From Ignavibacteriales bacterium (GTDB lineage Bacteria; Bacteroidota; Ignavibacteria; UBA10030; SZUA-254), in contig JACRMQ010000009.1 of NCBI GenBank assembly GCA_016214905.1, forward strand, positions 59,962 through 123,961: DNA of 64,000 nucleotides, in the 5' to 3' direction. The first letter of the stretch is position 1. The number at the start of each line of letters is the position of its first letter. Below, piece after piece: positions 17,828 through 27,376 of this stretch. Under the pieces are notes generated by a model. It was not told the DNA's origin. It worked only from the letters and a program-made list of their open reading frames with translations, and searched no databases. A program made the translations under genes and the position numbers.

Positions 17828-20001
17828 CCCAGCAACTCGGCAACTTTTTTAATATCATTCGTCGGCAGTTGACAGCGATAATTCTGACAAATATAAGCTG
17901 TTGCTTTACCGTCAATCATCGTCATATTTTCGATGAACGGCAGATAGGCGACTAACTTCGATTTCGAATCGTCATCTACAAGCAGGATGATATTATTCGG
18001 GAGGAAATGTTTACGGATTTCTCGTAACATTATTTTAGTATCCTCCGCATTTCGATTACCGACTATAATTATTTCCTTCGGAGTTGTGATATCCCAATTC
18101 AGAGCAACTAACACTTGCGGCAATCCATCTGGCATTTGGATCAAGCGAGCGCCGAACGATTGAATCGTTTTTTCTGCCATTCCGCGCCAATCACTCTTTA
18201 TATTTTGCGTAGAGTCCGACTCATAGTCGGACATTGTAGGAAGTCCATCTGCGAGATGGACTCTACCATTCGTTATTTGAGAAAGTTTCAGGAGATTCAG
18301 CGCGGCTATGGAGTTGCCTGTTGGCTCGGCGCCATCATAATCTTCTTTTGCTCTTAAAAGAATTGATGGATCGTTTCCGGTTGTGTCAAAAAATCCGCCC
18401 GACTCTTTATCCCAAAATAATTCAATCTGTTTTGCCGTTAAAGAAATTGCGTATTCAAGCCATTGGAAATTGAAAGTTGTTTCGTAAAGATCAATTAACC
18501 CCTGAGCCATAAAAGCATAATCCTGCAAGCCGCCATCGAATCGGGCATCACCGTCGCGGTAACGGCGATAGAGCGTTTGAGTCGTTGGGTCGTATAGATT
18601 ATTCATTATGAAGCGTGCAGCAGTTTCTGCGGTTTCAAGGTAAAGATCGTACTCTAGTATTTGGTATGCTTTAGCGAAAGCCGATATCATCAATCCGTTC
18701 CAAGCAGTTATTATTTTATCGTCAAGATGCGGGTGCGGACGTTTCTCGCGTTCAAGATATAATTTATGTTTCGCGGCAAGAAGAAGTCGGTTTAACTCAT
18801 CCGGCGATTTGCCGAACTTTTGCGCGGTCTCATCGATATTATGAGAGACATAAAGAATGTTTTGTCCGTAAAAAACATTCAAGTGATCTTGAAGCGCGTT
18901 TCCGTTATCTTCAACTCCGAAATAATAGTTGAAGATTTCGGCATTATCTGTTCCGATTATTGATTCGATCCCTGATTTTGCCCAAACATAAAATGCACCT
19001 TCTTCTTTTTCTTTGGGTTTCGTTAAATCTGTAATACTCTCTGCGTCCTCAGCCGAATAAAATCCACCATCTCTATGATGAAGTTTTATCAAAACATAAT
19101 CTAAAATACCTTTTGCGGTTTCAAGCAGTGTATCGTCCCTAGTGATCTGATATGTTTCTAAATATGAGATTGCAAGCTGTGCCTGATCGTAGAGCATTTT
19201 CTCGAAATGTGGAACACGCCATTGCTCATCAACTGAATAGCGATGAAAACCGCCTCCAAGCTGATCGTACATGCCGCCTCGTGCCATTGCGCGCAGTGTG
19301 TTGAGAACTATTTTAAGCGACGAGCCATTGCCGGTTCGTTTAAAATATCTCAGGAGAAAATTAAACGCGGATGGTCTGGGAAATTTTGGTGCATTGCCGA
19401 ATCCACAATATTGAGGATCGTAGTTCTGGAGAAATTGCTGATATGCTTTACCGATGATAGATTCATCTATCAAAATTCCATTCTCTTTTTTCGAGTTTTC
19501 AATGAGATGTGCGGTGATTTGATCGCTTGTTGTAACGATTTTATTTCGATCGTTTAGCCAAAGCTCACTGATGCGTTTTACCAGATCAGAGAATCCCGGT
19601 TTGCCATGATGTTCCGTTGGGCGGATATATGTCGCGGCATAGAAAGGTTTCAGATCATGAGTAAGAAAAACCGACATGGGCCAACCGCCTTGACCCGTGG
19701 TGGCAACAAGTGCGCTCATATAAACGCGATCAACATCGGGGCGCTCCTCGCGGTCGACTTTTATGTTGACCATTTTCTCATTCATAATTTGAGCGATAGT
19801 TTCATTCTCAAATACTTCCCGTTCCATTACATGACACCAGTAACAGGTTGAATATCCTATTGATAAGAAAATCGGTTTGTTTTCTTGCCGTGCTTTTTCA
19901 AATGCTTCTTCGCCCCATGGATACCAATCTACGGGATTGTGCGCGTGCTGAAGGAGATACGGGCTTTTTTCGTTAATGAGGCGATTTGGAATGTTTATCA
20001 T
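17824..20001 (-). CDS. DUF255/YyaL-like protein (thioredoxin domain plus six-hairpin fold)
   Basis: Member of the family annotated as YyaL or spermatogenesis-associated protein 20. A thioredoxin-like domain (about residues 1-165) carries [13 protein letters not shown] and the CYWC pair at 53-56. An (alpha/alpha)6 glycosidase-like domain follows (about 190-690), with [11 protein letters not shown] and [10 protein letters not shown] motifs. The C-terminus has the family [11 protein letters not shown] signature. The cellular role is not established. At 725 residues it is somewhat long, and residues about 579-598 are encoded by palindromic element copy B, inserted without breaking the frame. The stop codon lies within copy A. 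It stands alone on the minus strand. Confidence 0.88.
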   Translation of the reverse strand: MINIPNRLINEKSPYLLQHAHNPVDWYPWGEEAFEKARQENKPIFLSIGYSTCYWCHVMEREVFENETIAQIMNEKMVNIKVDREERPDVDRVYMSALVATTGQGGWPMSVFLTHDLKPFYAATYIRPTEHHGKPGFSDLVKRISELWLNDRNKIVTTSDQITAHLIENSKKENGILIDESIIGKAYQQFLQNYDPQYCGFGNAPKFPRPSAFNFLLRYFKRTGNGSSLKIVLNTLRAMARGGMYDQLGGGFHRYSVDEQWRVPHFEKMLYDQAQLAISYLETYQITRDDTLLETAKGILDYVLIKLHHRDGGFYSAEDAESITDLTKPKEKEEGAFYVWAKSGIESIIGTDNAEIFNYYFGVEDNGNALQDHLNVFYGQNILYVSHNIDETAQKFGKSPDELNRLLLAAKHKLYLEREKRPHPHLDDKIITAWNGLMISAFAKAYQILEYDLYLETAETAARFIMNNLYDPTTQTLYRRYRDGDARFDGGLQDYAFMAQGLIDLYETTFNFQWLEYAISLTAKQIELFWDKESGGFFDTTGNDPSILLRAKEDYDGAEPTGNSIAALNLLKLSQITNGRVHLADGLPTMSDYESDSTQNIKSDWRGMAEKTIQSFGARLIQMPDGLPQVLVALNWDITTPKEIIIVGNRNAEDTKIMLREIRKHFLPNNIILLVDDDSKSKLVAYLPFIENMTMIDGKATAYICQNYRCQLPTNDIKKVAELLG
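18209..18266. repeat. 58 bp two-hairpin palindromic element, copy B (inside a gene)
   Basis: Terminal 9 bp inverted repeats GTAGAGTCC and GGACTCTAC enclose two hairpins: TCCGACT, CAT, AGTCGGA and AGTCCATCT, GCG, AGATGGACT. Relative to copy A, one stem pair changes from C-G to T-A on both sides, which keeps the pairing. It is read through in frame by the DUF255 gene. Confidence 0.78.
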
Positions 20002-20013
20002 TTTATCTTAAAA

Positions 20014-21261
20014 TCAACGCCAGATGATATCATATTGGTTCCCTAATAAATCATCATACCAAACATCAATTTGAAATAATGAAGATATATCCAGTGGTGG
20101 ATCTATTGAGATAACTGTAAACCCTGTCTTGCTTGTTAATTTTGGATTACTATTATAAAACTGATGCATGAACCTATCTGCGAATTGTACCATAATATTC
20201 GTTAACACACTGGCAGGGTTTATAACTGTTCCATCGGCCAATTTATATTCAAAAGAAATAGAGGTGAGTTTGCCTTCGGAATTTGTGTGAATGGTTGGAA
20301 TAATAATCACCAAGTTATACTTAACATCAATGTTTGAATGAACAATTTTGAATGAGAGGGTTCCGTTTAAAGTTAATGTATAGGTCCCTTTTTTAAAAGG
20401 TAAAAAAGCTGATCCCCATGGAGCCCCAGGTTGAGCATTAGTTTCTCTACAAAATGATGCAATAAAACCTCGGTTACCACCACAAGCTGGGGCCATCATA
20501 TATCCCCAATTTTTAATATCGGAATAAGGATCTTCTACGGGTCCTGATAATACGATATTTCCATCTGAAAAGGTTAATCCTAAGCCGCCGCCAACTTCGA
20601 CCATAGTATTTACATAATAGTGGGTGCTGTCGCTCGGTATTGGGATGTTGTCATTGAATCCCCAATGGCCAGCATTAACTCCAAATATATTGCATATAAC
20701 TAATTGTCTGTTGGATAAAACATCGGGAATACTATCATTATCAGCATCAATATTCATTGCTATAGCTTCGTAGTAACTGCCTATAACTTTTAAGCTATTA
20801 ATTTCTGGTTCAGAAATTTTAATTTCATTTCCAAGTGGATCATGAGAGGGGATAACACTACTGCCAACCAATGTAAGTGTTGATAAATTAATAGATGTAT
20901 TTTCACCATCAACCAGATTGCCAAGCGGCAGCATATTTAATCCACGCGAAGAGAGATTGCCAATATACTTGTTGTCGGCAGTCAAGAATATTAAAGCAAC
21001 ACCCGTTCCAATTTGACCGGTAACAGAAAAACTTCCATCAACGATATCTGTGAGACTGTAATAGTATTTACTGAAAACGAGAACCTTTTTAGAATCGGAT
21101 ATTGATAATGTATCACCACTTGTTTTGCTTAACGGAATCCTGCCTTTGATACGAATTCCTGTTTCAGAAGGATTATTATTGGAAATACCGTTATCGTCTT
21201 TTTTACAATTCGAGAAAAGAAGAAGAAATATCATGCTCGTTAATAAAAATAACTTTTTCAT
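20014..21261 (-). CDS. Unknown lipoprotein
   Basis: I do not recognise this protein of about 415 residues. It starts MKKLFLLTSMIFLLLFSNCKKDD, a clear lipoprotein signal with the lipid Cys followed by charged residues. The mature part looks beta-rich and low in cysteine, with no catalytic motif I can name; DADNDSIPD (about 180) resembles a short Ca-binding loop. The ATG at 21261 is preferred over an in-frame TTG at 21267. A TTAACA-17-TATTAA promoter fits this start. Its base composition looks more AT-rich than its neighbours, consistent with a strain-specific gene. Confidence 0.65.
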   Translation of the reverse strand: MKKLFLLTSMIFLLLFSNCKKDDNGISNNNPSETGIRIKGRIPLSKTSGDTLSISDSKKVLVFSKYYYSLTDIVDGSFSVTGQIGTGVALIFLTADNKYIGNLSSRGLNMLPLGNLVDGENTSINLSTLTLVGSSVIPSHDPLGNEIKISEPEINSLKVIGSYYEAIAMNIDADNDSIPDVLSNRQLVICNIFGVNAGHWGFNDNIPIPSDSTHYYVNTMVEVGGGLGLTFSDGNIVLSGPVEDPYSDIKNWGYMMAPACGGNRGFIASFCRETNAQPGAPWGSAFLPFKKGTYTLTLNGTLSFKIVHSNIDVKYNLVIIIPTIHTNSEGKLTSISFEYKLADGTVINPASVLTNIMVQFADRFMHQFYNSNPKLTSKTGFTVISIDPPLDISSLFQIDVWYDDLLGNQYDIIWR

Positions 21262-21283
21262 GATCAAATCACTATATCTATAA

Positions 21284-21312
21284 TTAATATTGTTTAGTCA
21301 GTTAATTGTTAA
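21284..21312 (-). promoter_or_regulatory. Promoter of lipoprotein gene
   Basis: On the minus strand, TTAACA (21307-21312), 17 bp, TATTAA (21284-21289), about 25 bp upstream of the lipoprotein ATG. Confidence 0.35.
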
Positions 21313-21470
21313 TATAAAACGATATTACCATAATATCAATTATTCTGAGTGTAGGGTGTGATTTGGGTTCGTCTGATAAACAACTTGAAAGAATATTTTA
21401 CAATCAGGGATCCGCAATCTGCCAATGAACTTAACTTCTCTTTGTTTATTAAGTGCAGACAAATCGGGTG

Positions 21471-21543
21471 TGGAGCTGATCGGGATCGAACCGACGACCT
21501 CCTCGTTGCGAACGAGGCGCTCTCCCAGCTGAGCTACAGCCCC
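21471..21543 (-). tRNA. tRNA-Ala (anticodon CGC)
   Basis: Read on the minus strand it starts GGGGCTGTAGCTCAG and ends CAGCTCCA, giving a seven-pair acceptor stem with one G-U. The D arm is GCTC/GAGC, the anticodon arm is CCTCG/CGAGG around loop TTCGCAA, and the T arm is GTCGG/CCGAT with loop TTCGATC. The anticodon is CGC, alanine, decoding GCG. CCA is not encoded. Length 73 bases. Confidence 0.95.
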
Positions 21544-21586
21544 AGAATATTTCTAATAATCAGTCTATTTTCTAAAATACGAATAA

Positions 21587-21615
21587 AATATACGAATAAA
21601 GTTGAAAGGAATCAA
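21587..21615 (-). promoter_or_regulatory. Promoter of tRNA-Ala
   Basis: On the minus strand, TTGATT (21610-21615), a 17 bp spacer and TATATT (21587-21592), about 44 bp upstream of the tRNA 5' end. As a stable-RNA promoter it is a good anchor for this genome's sigma-70-like consensus. Confidence 0.55.
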
Positions 21616-21734
21616 AAATGTGTTAGTCATGAGTTATTAATATAATTGATAAAAATTACGATGCGATATCGGATTAAAACCTGTCTCCCAAAATAAAGAT
21701 GCGGGATGACATTTAATTCAATTTCGATGATATC

Positions 21735-21763
21735 TTGTTTATCTCTGTTCAATTTACTACATT
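21735..21763 (+). promoter_or_regulatory. Promoter of response regulator gene
   Basis: TTGTTT (21735-21740), 17 bp, TACATT (21758-21763), about 33 bp upstream of the chosen ATG at 21796. Confidence 0.35.
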
Positions 21764-21795
21764 TTCTCATCCGCATAATTTGCATGAGGTTGAAG

Positions 21796-22164
21796 ATGAA
21801 TGGAAAAATATCTGTACTTGTTGCTGAAGATAATGAAAATATCGGGAAAACATTATTGGAACAGTTAACTTCCGCGCAGTATGATACCACTCTGGTTTTT
21901 GATGGAGAGCAGGCGCTGGACATACTTATGGAGAAAAAATTCGATTTACTTATACTCGACCTTAAAATGCCAAAGGTCAGTGGTTATGCAATTCTAAAAT
22001 TCATAAAATCAAGTGTTCCGGATACAAAGGTTATTATCCTGACTGCATATTCGAATCCCAGCAACATTGAAGAGTGCAAAAACCTTGGTGCTGATTATAT
22101 CATAACAAAACCTTATGATTTGGAATTTCTATTCTGGACGATAGAATTACTAACAGCAAAGTAA
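21796..22164 (+). CDS. Single-domain response regulator (CheY-like)
   Basis: Receiver domain only, about 122 residues, without an output domain. The acidic pocket (AEDNEN at 10-15), the phospho-acceptor D55 in LLILDLKMP, the switch Thr in IILTAY (about 83) and K104 in ITKPYD are all present. ATG 21796 is chosen because GAGG lies seven bases upstream; the open frame extends further 5' but overlaps the predicted promoter. No kinase is adjacent. It precedes recG by about 70 bp; the partner is unknown. Confidence 0.85.
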   Translation: MNGKISVLVAEDNENIGKTLLEQLTSAQYDTTLVFDGEQALDILMEKKFDLLILDLKMPKVSGYAILKFIKSSVPDTKVIILTAYSNPSNIEECKNLGADYIITKPYDLEFLFWTIELLTAK

Positions 22165-22237
22165 ATGGTTGTTTGTAAATTCGCTGACTACTCGTTAACA
22201 ATATCCCATTCACAGTTGAACGTGGATCTTTCCAATA

Positions 22238-24451
22238 ATGAAATCCGCTGACCAACTCAAAAAAGATTTATCGTTCCCTGTTCAATACGTCAAGGGAATA
22301 GGTCCGAGACGTGCAGAGGTGCTTGCCGAGCAAGGAGTAAAAACTGTTCATGATCTTCTTTATTATTTCCCCTTCGATTATATCGATTTAAGTAAGGTTG
22401 AAAAGATTAACGGATTAAGAGCATTCATCGACTCTGAAAAATGGGTAACAACTATCGGTACCGTTCGATCTTACGAAACGATCGGAAGGATCCCACGGAT
22501 GAGATTCGTTTTAACATTGGGGGATGATACCGGAACACTTCAATTGATTTTCTTCCAGAGCGTTAACTTCTTTAAAAAAGCATTCACCGAAGGGGAATGT
22601 CTGGCAGTATCCGGAAAGGTAACAAGTTTCAATAACAGATTACAGATGATTCATCCGGCAATCGACCGTTTATCAGATGATGATGGTGATGCAGCCGGTG
22701 AATTTGTTCATACATCCGGTATTGTTCCGAAGTATTCATCCTCGGCAACTATGAAAGATGTTAACTTGAACATCAAAGGATTTCGTCGAATTATCAAGTC
22801 GGCGCTCAACGATTTTCTTGATTTAGTACCTGAATTTTTACCGGCAAATCTATTAACCAATAACAATCTGATTCCGATTCGTGAAGCGTTGAGCAACATA
22901 CACTTCCCGACCAACGAAGTAAAATTAAACGAAGCCCGCAAACGGTTGAAGTTTGATGAATTTTTTGCGCTTCAACTGATGCTCGCCATCCGGAGGAACC
23001 ACATAAAAGCAGACTCGCCCGGCATCGCGTTTAATGTTAAAAGTAATTCTGCGAGAGCGTTGATCAACTCGCTTTCTTTTCAATTGACAAATGCTCAGCG
23101 AAGGGTTATCAAAGAAATCGCGGAAGATTTATCGTCTGTGCGTCCGATGTCGAGGTTGTTGCAGGGTGACGTGGGAAGCGGAAAAACTATCGTCGCGCTT
23201 CTTTCTATGCTGATCGCTGTTGATAACGGATATCAAGCAGCATTCATGGCACCGACTGAAATACTTGCCGAGCAACATTACAAAACATTAAGTGCTCTTC
23301 TAAAAGATATACCTATCGATATCGAGCTTCTAACCGGTGCGCAGAGGAGTCGGGTGAAGAAGGATGTTCTGGAAAAAATCGAGCGAGGTTCGGCTAAAAT
23401 CATTGTAGGAACCCACGCTTTGATTCAGGAGAATGTGAAGTTCTCAAATTTAGGATTAATAGTAATAGATGAACAGCACAGATTCGGGGTTGCTCAGCGT
23501 GTTCTGCTCCGTGAAAAGGGAGTTGAATCCCAGAATGGTATAGTCTATCCAGATATTTTAATCATGACTGCTACGCCGATTCCAAGAACGCTATCTTTAA
23601 CTGTGTATGGAGATCTTGATGTTTCAATAATCGATGAGATGCCTGCAAATCGGAAGCAGATAAAAACTCTTATCCGTTCAGAATCTGAGATGGCAAGCGT
23701 CTATTCATTTATCCGCGAGCAAGTAAAGCAGGGCAGGCAAGTTTATATTGTATATCCATTGGTTGATGAGTCACTAAAGTTAGATCTAAAAGCCGCCACT
23801 GATAATTATGAACGTCTCAAATCGGAATTATTTACCGATTTAAAAGTTGGATTACTCCATGGACAAATGAAATCAAACATAAAAGATGAGGTGATGCGAG
23901 CTTTCAAGGACCGTGAGATTGATATTTTAGTGGCGACCACGGTAATAGAAGTTGGAATTGACGTCTCGAACGCATCCGTAATGATTATCGAACATGCCGA
24001 AAGGTACGGCCTTGCCCAGCTACATCAACTTCGAGGTCGAGTTGGTCGCGGTGCCGATCAATCATACTGTCTCTTGATAGCTCCCGATTGGGTGAAGGGA
24101 CATCTTAATAATAAATTCCGATCTCCGAGTATAGATGGTGAAGTTCAAGATCGAAGTGATATAGTTGAACGGTTACACACTATGATTGAAACTAATGATG
24201 GGTTCAAAATCGCTGAAATTGATTTAAAATTAAGGGGTCCGGGTGATTTTTTCGGGACACGCCAGAGTGGTGAGCCGCTCTTACGTATTGCGAACATTCT
24301 TACCGATCAGGAAATATTATCTCTCGCTCGTGCCGAAGCGTTTCACCTCATCGAAGCTGACCCGCATCTCCGCAAGGAAGAAAATAAAACTATCCGGGAA
24401 TATTTCATCAAGCGATTGAAGAGTAAATATAAATTACTATTCGGCGGTTGA
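22238..24451 (+). CDS. recG: ATP-dependent DNA helicase RecG
   Basis: Branch-migrating helicase that remodels stalled forks and Holliday junctions. A wedge/OB domain (about residues 15-200, beginning VQYVKGIGPRRAEVLAEQGV) precedes the two helicase lobes. Walker A is GDVGSGKT (310-317), motif II is DEQH (411-414), and MTATPIPRTL, VGIDVSNASVM and HQLRGRVGRG complete the superfamily 2 set. At 737 residues it is a little longer than E. coli RecG (693). No strong ribosome binding site precedes the ATG. Likely monocistronic. Confidence 0.95.
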   Translation: MKSADQLKKDLSFPVQYVKGIGPRRAEVLAEQGVKTVHDLLYYFPFDYIDLSKVEKINGLRAFIDSEKWVTTIGTVRSYETIGRIPRMRFVLTLGDDTGTLQLIFFQSVNFFKKAFTEGECLAVSGKVTSFNNRLQMIHPAIDRLSDDDGDAAGEFVHTSGIVPKYSSSATMKDVNLNIKGFRRIIKSALNDFLDLVPEFLPANLLTNNNLIPIREALSNIHFPTNEVKLNEARKRLKFDEFFALQLMLAIRRNHIKADSPGIAFNVKSNSARALINSLSFQLTNAQRRVIKEIAEDLSSVRPMSRLLQGDVGSGKTIVALLSMLIAVDNGYQAAFMAPTEILAEQHYKTLSALLKDIPIDIELLTGAQRSRVKKDVLEKIERGSAKIIVGTHALIQENVKFSNLGLIVIDEQHRFGVAQRVLLREKGVESQNGIVYPDILIMTATPIPRTLSLTVYGDLDVSIIDEMPANRKQIKTLIRSESEMASVYSFIREQVKQGRQVYIVYPLVDESLKLDLKAATDNYERLKSELFTDLKVGLLHGQMKSNIKDEVMRAFKDREIDILVATTVIEVGIDVSNASVMIIEHAERYGLAQLHQLRGRVGRGADQSYCLLIAPDWVKGHLNNKFRSPSIDGEVQDRSDIVERLHTMIETNDGFKIAEIDLKLRGPGDFFGTRQSGEPLLRIANILTDQEILSLARAEAFHLIEADPHLRKEENKTIREYFIKRLKSKYKLLFGG

Positions 24452-24538
24452 CTCCTTCCGATCGAAAGAGCTAAGACATCGACAGACGGACAACGATGGA
24501 AAAATTTTTTCTTTATGAGGGAAAAATGAATTTTTCGC

Positions 24539-24568
24539 TTGACAATGGAAGTATAAATTGATTATATT
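24539..24568 (+). promoter_or_regulatory. Promoter of ATP-grasp/GNAT/KamA operon
   Basis: TTGACA (24539-24544), 18 bp spacer, TATATT (24563-24568), in the 209 bp gap after recG. It is the best promoter match in the window and would start the four-gene operon. Confidence 0.55.
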
Positions 24569-24660
24569 ATGAATGTCATGATGACACAAATAAAATATGT
24601 CGAACAATTCGAGAGGACTGCACGAGTAAATTGATAACTCTTCCTGCGCACCACAGTCCG

Positions 24661-25794
24661 ATGCGCATCGCGCTCGTCTACAATCAGAAGAAGGAAGAAG
24701 CAGTTCAACAATCGATGACTGAAACTGAAAGCGAACCTCCGAGTTCGCGTGGAATTTTCTCCTCAAAATCAAATCTCTCACCCAATTATAATCCAAATTC
24801 AGTCAACCTTCATTCATCCGATATTTACGCTGAGTGGGATACATTTGAAACCATCGACGCTGTTCGTTCTGCGCTTGCCGAACACCACTCGGTTACGATG
24901 ATCGAAGCCGATGAACAAGCATTCTCAAAGCTTCAGAAATTGGCTCCGCAAATTGTATTCAACATTGCGGAAGGATTAAACGGTGTATCGCGTGAGGCAC
25001 AAATTCCCGCGATGTTAGAGATGCTTGGACTCCCTTATTCCGGTTCCGATCCGCTCACGTTGGCAATATGTCTCGATAAATCTCGTGCTAAAGAAATTTT
25101 ATCCTATTATAACATTCCCACCGCAAAATTCGCGGTGATACATACCGAATCCGATTTAAACAAATGCAAAATTCCATTCCCTAATATTGTTAAACCATTG
25201 CACGAAGGATCGAGCAAAGGAATTTATAACTCGTCAATTGTGCGCACGTCTCATGAATTAAAAGAAGTAGTGACCGCGACTCTTCATAAGTATAAACAAC
25301 CCGTTTTGGTGGAGGAATATTTACCGGGGCGCGAGTTCACAGTTGCCATACTTGGAAATGGAAATGATCTGCATGTACTACCTATCGTAGAAATCAAATT
25401 TGATACTTTACCCGCCGGTGTTAATCCTATATATTCATACGAAGCCAAATGGATCTGGGATCAATCCGATTCGCCGCTTGAAATATTCACATGCCCGGCT
25501 GTCCTTTCTAAAGAATTGGAAAAAGAAATCGTTGAAATATCCAAACAAGCGTATAAAATACTCCGCTGCCGTGATTGGTGCCGGATTGACGTCCGACTTG
25601 ATTCAAAAGGAACACCGAATATAATAGAGTTGAATCCGCTGCCGGGAATACTCCCGAAACCTGAAGATAACTCATGCTTTCCTAAAGCCGCGCGCGCAGC
25701 CGGTTTAACTTACAATCAATTAATTCAATCGGTATTATTATTAGCCGCACAGAGGTATGGACTAATTGAATCACCTTCATTTCCATCTAACTGA
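24661..25794 (+). CDS. D-Ala-D-Ala ligase-like ATP-grasp enzyme 1
   Basis: ATP-dependent carboxylate-amine ligase of the D-alanine-D-alanine ligase superfamily. It has the N-terminal MRIALVYN strand, FNIAEGLNGVSREAQIPAMLE, YSGSDPLTLA, the ATP-grasp KPLHEGSSKGI loop, VEEYLPGREFTVAIL and the metal-binding IELNPLPGI. Between the first strand and helix is a variable Ser/Pro/Asn-rich stretch (about residues 14-50) containing a GCGAAC/GTTCGC inverted repeat. The ATG is taken as start because it gives the canonical N-terminus; an in-frame TTG at 24631 is the alternative. It is first of four tightly packed genes. A normal cell-wall ddl would not be doubled next to a GNAT and an aminomutase, so the substrates are probably different. 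Confidence 0.85.
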   Translation: MRIALVYNQKKEEAVQQSMTETESEPPSSRGIFSSKSNLSPNYNPNSVNLHSSDIYAEWDTFETIDAVRSALAEHHSVTMIEADEQAFSKLQKLAPQIVFNIAEGLNGVSREAQIPAMLEMLGLPYSGSDPLTLAICLDKSRAKEILSYYNIPTAKFAVIHTESDLNKCKIPFPNIVKPLHEGSSKGIYNSSIVRTSHELKEVVTATLHKYKQPVLVEEYLPGREFTVAILGNGNDLHVLPIVEIKFDTLPAGVNPIYSYEAKWIWDQSDSPLEIFTCPAVLSKELEKEIVEISKQAYKILRCRDWCRIDVRLDSKGTPNIIELNPLPGILPKPEDNSCFPKAARAAGLTYNQLIQSVLLLAAQRYGLIESPSFPSN

Positions 25795-25802
25795 GAAAAA
25801 TT

Positions 25803-26885
25803 ATGAGAAAAAAAATACATGTTGCTGTGATATACAACGAACCGGTAACACAAACGGAATCGGAACGAAAGTTCGTTACCGCTTCGGGTGAATTGCTGGA
25901 AGGTGGACGTGAGCAAAACGGCGTAACTTCACTTACCGATCTTTCTGAAGTTGGAGTTCTTGAAGAGCGGACGGATATTGCTAATGCTCTGCAATCTGAA
26001 GGTTATAAGAGTTCGATATTCAATGTCGACAGCAACATAATGCGGCTTATCGATTTCCTTCGCACTACCCAGCCCGATGTTATTTTCAACTTATGTGAAA
26101 GTGTTGGGAACGAAGCAATCCATGAAATGCATGTTGCGGGTATGTATGAATTGATGGGGATTCCTTATACGGGTGCCGGTCCGCTTGCTTTAGGAATTGC
26201 TCTGAATAAAGTTCGCGTGAAAGAAATTTTATTGAGCAATGGACTTCCAACACCGCGATACCAATTAGTGGAAAGCCCCATTAAAATTACACTTGATGAG
26301 AATATGAATTTTCCATTGATTGTAAAGCCGGCGCGTGAAGATGCGAGCGTGGGAATATCATCAGATTCGGTTGTATACAGTTTGAGTGATATGAAGAAAA
26401 GAGTTCGGTTTATTTTTGAACAATTTAATCAACCCGCGCTGGTTGAAGAATATATAGATGGTCGTGAGTTGAATGTCGCCATCCTCGGAAATCGAAAAGC
26501 GACAGTTCTTCCGATCTCGGAGATCGATATGTCAACCCTTCCTAAACAATATCATCGGATAATCTCATATAATGCGAAGTGGATGAAGGGAACCGAAGAG
26601 TATGAACACACGAAGGGTGTTTGTCCGGCAAAAATATCACCCGAACTGGAAAGTACCATGAAAGAGATGGCGCTTAAAGCGTTCAATCTGGTTGGTTGCA
26701 GAGATTACGCACGGGTCGATTTTCGTTTAACAAGTAAAAATAAGCCGTACATACTCGAAGTCAATCCGAATCCTGATATATCAGATGATGCCGGTTTTGC
26801 TCGCTCGGCTCGCGCGCAAGGATATAAATTTGAAGAATTAATATCAAAAATTGTCGAATTGGCAATCGAGAGATCAACATTGTGA
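25803..26885 (+). CDS. D-Ala-D-Ala ligase-like ATP-grasp enzyme 2
   Basis: Second ATP-grasp ligase of the operon, 360 residues, eight bases after the first. Visible motifs: VAVIYNEPV, FNLCESVGNEAIHE (aligned with the EG motif of the first enzyme but changed to ES), YTGAGPLALGIALNK, KPAREDASVGIS, VEEYIDGRELNVAILGN and the metal site ILEVNPNPDIS. The two paralogues differ at the acceptor-side loops, suggesting that they add different substrates in sequence. The last four bases overlap the GTG of the GNAT gene. The substrates are unknown. Confidence 0.85.
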   Translation: MRKKIHVAVIYNEPVTQTESERKFVTASGELLEGGREQNGVTSLTDLSEVGVLEERTDIANALQSEGYKSSIFNVDSNIMRLIDFLRTTQPDVIFNLCESVGNEAIHEMHVAGMYELMGIPYTGAGPLALGIALNKVRVKEILLSNGLPTPRYQLVESPIKITLDENMNFPLIVKPAREDASVGISSDSVVYSLSDMKKRVRFIFEQFNQPALVEEYIDGRELNVAILGNRKATVLPISEIDMSTLPKQYHRIISYNAKWMKGTEEYEHTKGVCPAKISPELESTMKEMALKAFNLVGCRDYARVDFRLTSKNKPYILEVNPNPDISDDAGFARSARAQGYKFEELISKIVELAIERSTL

Positions 26886-27373
26886 CTATAAGACTGCTTA
26901 TACAGAGCGATCGTGCATCATTGAAGACGATTCTTGAAGAAACGAAAGTATTTAGCAATGAAGAAATTGACGTGGCGCTTGAATTGATCGATTCTGTTTT
27001 AAATCGACCGGAGCAAAAAGATTATATCATATATACCGGCTTAGATGAATCGGCGGTGGTTGGTTATTACTGTCTTGGTCAAACGCCAATGACCGACGGT
27101 ACTTATGATTTATATTGGATTGCGGTTAAACCGTCTATCCATAACAAAGGTTATGGTAAGAAATTATTGGCACATGCCGAATCGTTTGTTCGTGATAATA
27201 GTGGTAGATTAATTGTTGCGGAAACATCATCGCAACCCAAATACCAAAACACAAGAAAATTTTACGTCAAGTGCGAATATACAGAACTTGCTCGCATTAA
27301 AGGATATTATAAAATCGGCGACGATCTCGTTGTCTACGGAAAATATGTCTCACAATCAGGAGTACAGATATAA
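26882..27373 (+). CDS. GNAT family N-acetyltransferase
   Basis: Acetyl-CoA-dependent N-acetyltransferase, 163 residues. Motif A is visible as LYWIAVKPSIHNKGYGKKLL (the pyrophosphate-binding NKGYGK), followed by QNTRKFYVKCEYTE, a typical GNAT C-terminal half. It starts with GTG overlapping the previous stop, so translation is coupled. Its position between ATP-grasp ligases and a lysine-2,3-aminomutase-like enzyme resembles the ablA/ablB logic (beta-lysine made and then acetylated), but it is shorter than AblB and the substrate is inferred only. Confidence 0.85.
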   Translation: MTIRLLIQSDRASLKTILEETKVFSNEEIDVALELIDSVLNRPEQKDYIIYTGLDESAVVGYYCLGQTPMTDGTYDLYWIAVKPSIHNKGYGKKLLAHAESFVRDNSGRLIVAETSSQPKYQNTRKFYVKCEYTELARIKGYYKIGDDLVVYGKYVSQSGVQI

Positions 27374-27376
27374 TTT

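Noticed and set aside
21358..21645. Plus-strand open frame of 95 codons
   Set aside because: It runs across the tRNA-Ala gene on the other strand; its peptide (GADRDRTDDLL...) is the well-known false translation of a tRNA complement.
24437..24796. Minus-strand open frame of 119 codons
   Set aside because: It spans the recG end, the operon promoter and the start of the ATP-grasp gene; Cys/Ser-rich shadow peptide.
24661..26885. The two ATP-grasp genes as ordinary cell-wall ddl
   Set aside because: Doubling, the ES-for-EG change and the GNAT/KamA context point to another product; still not excluded for the first gene.
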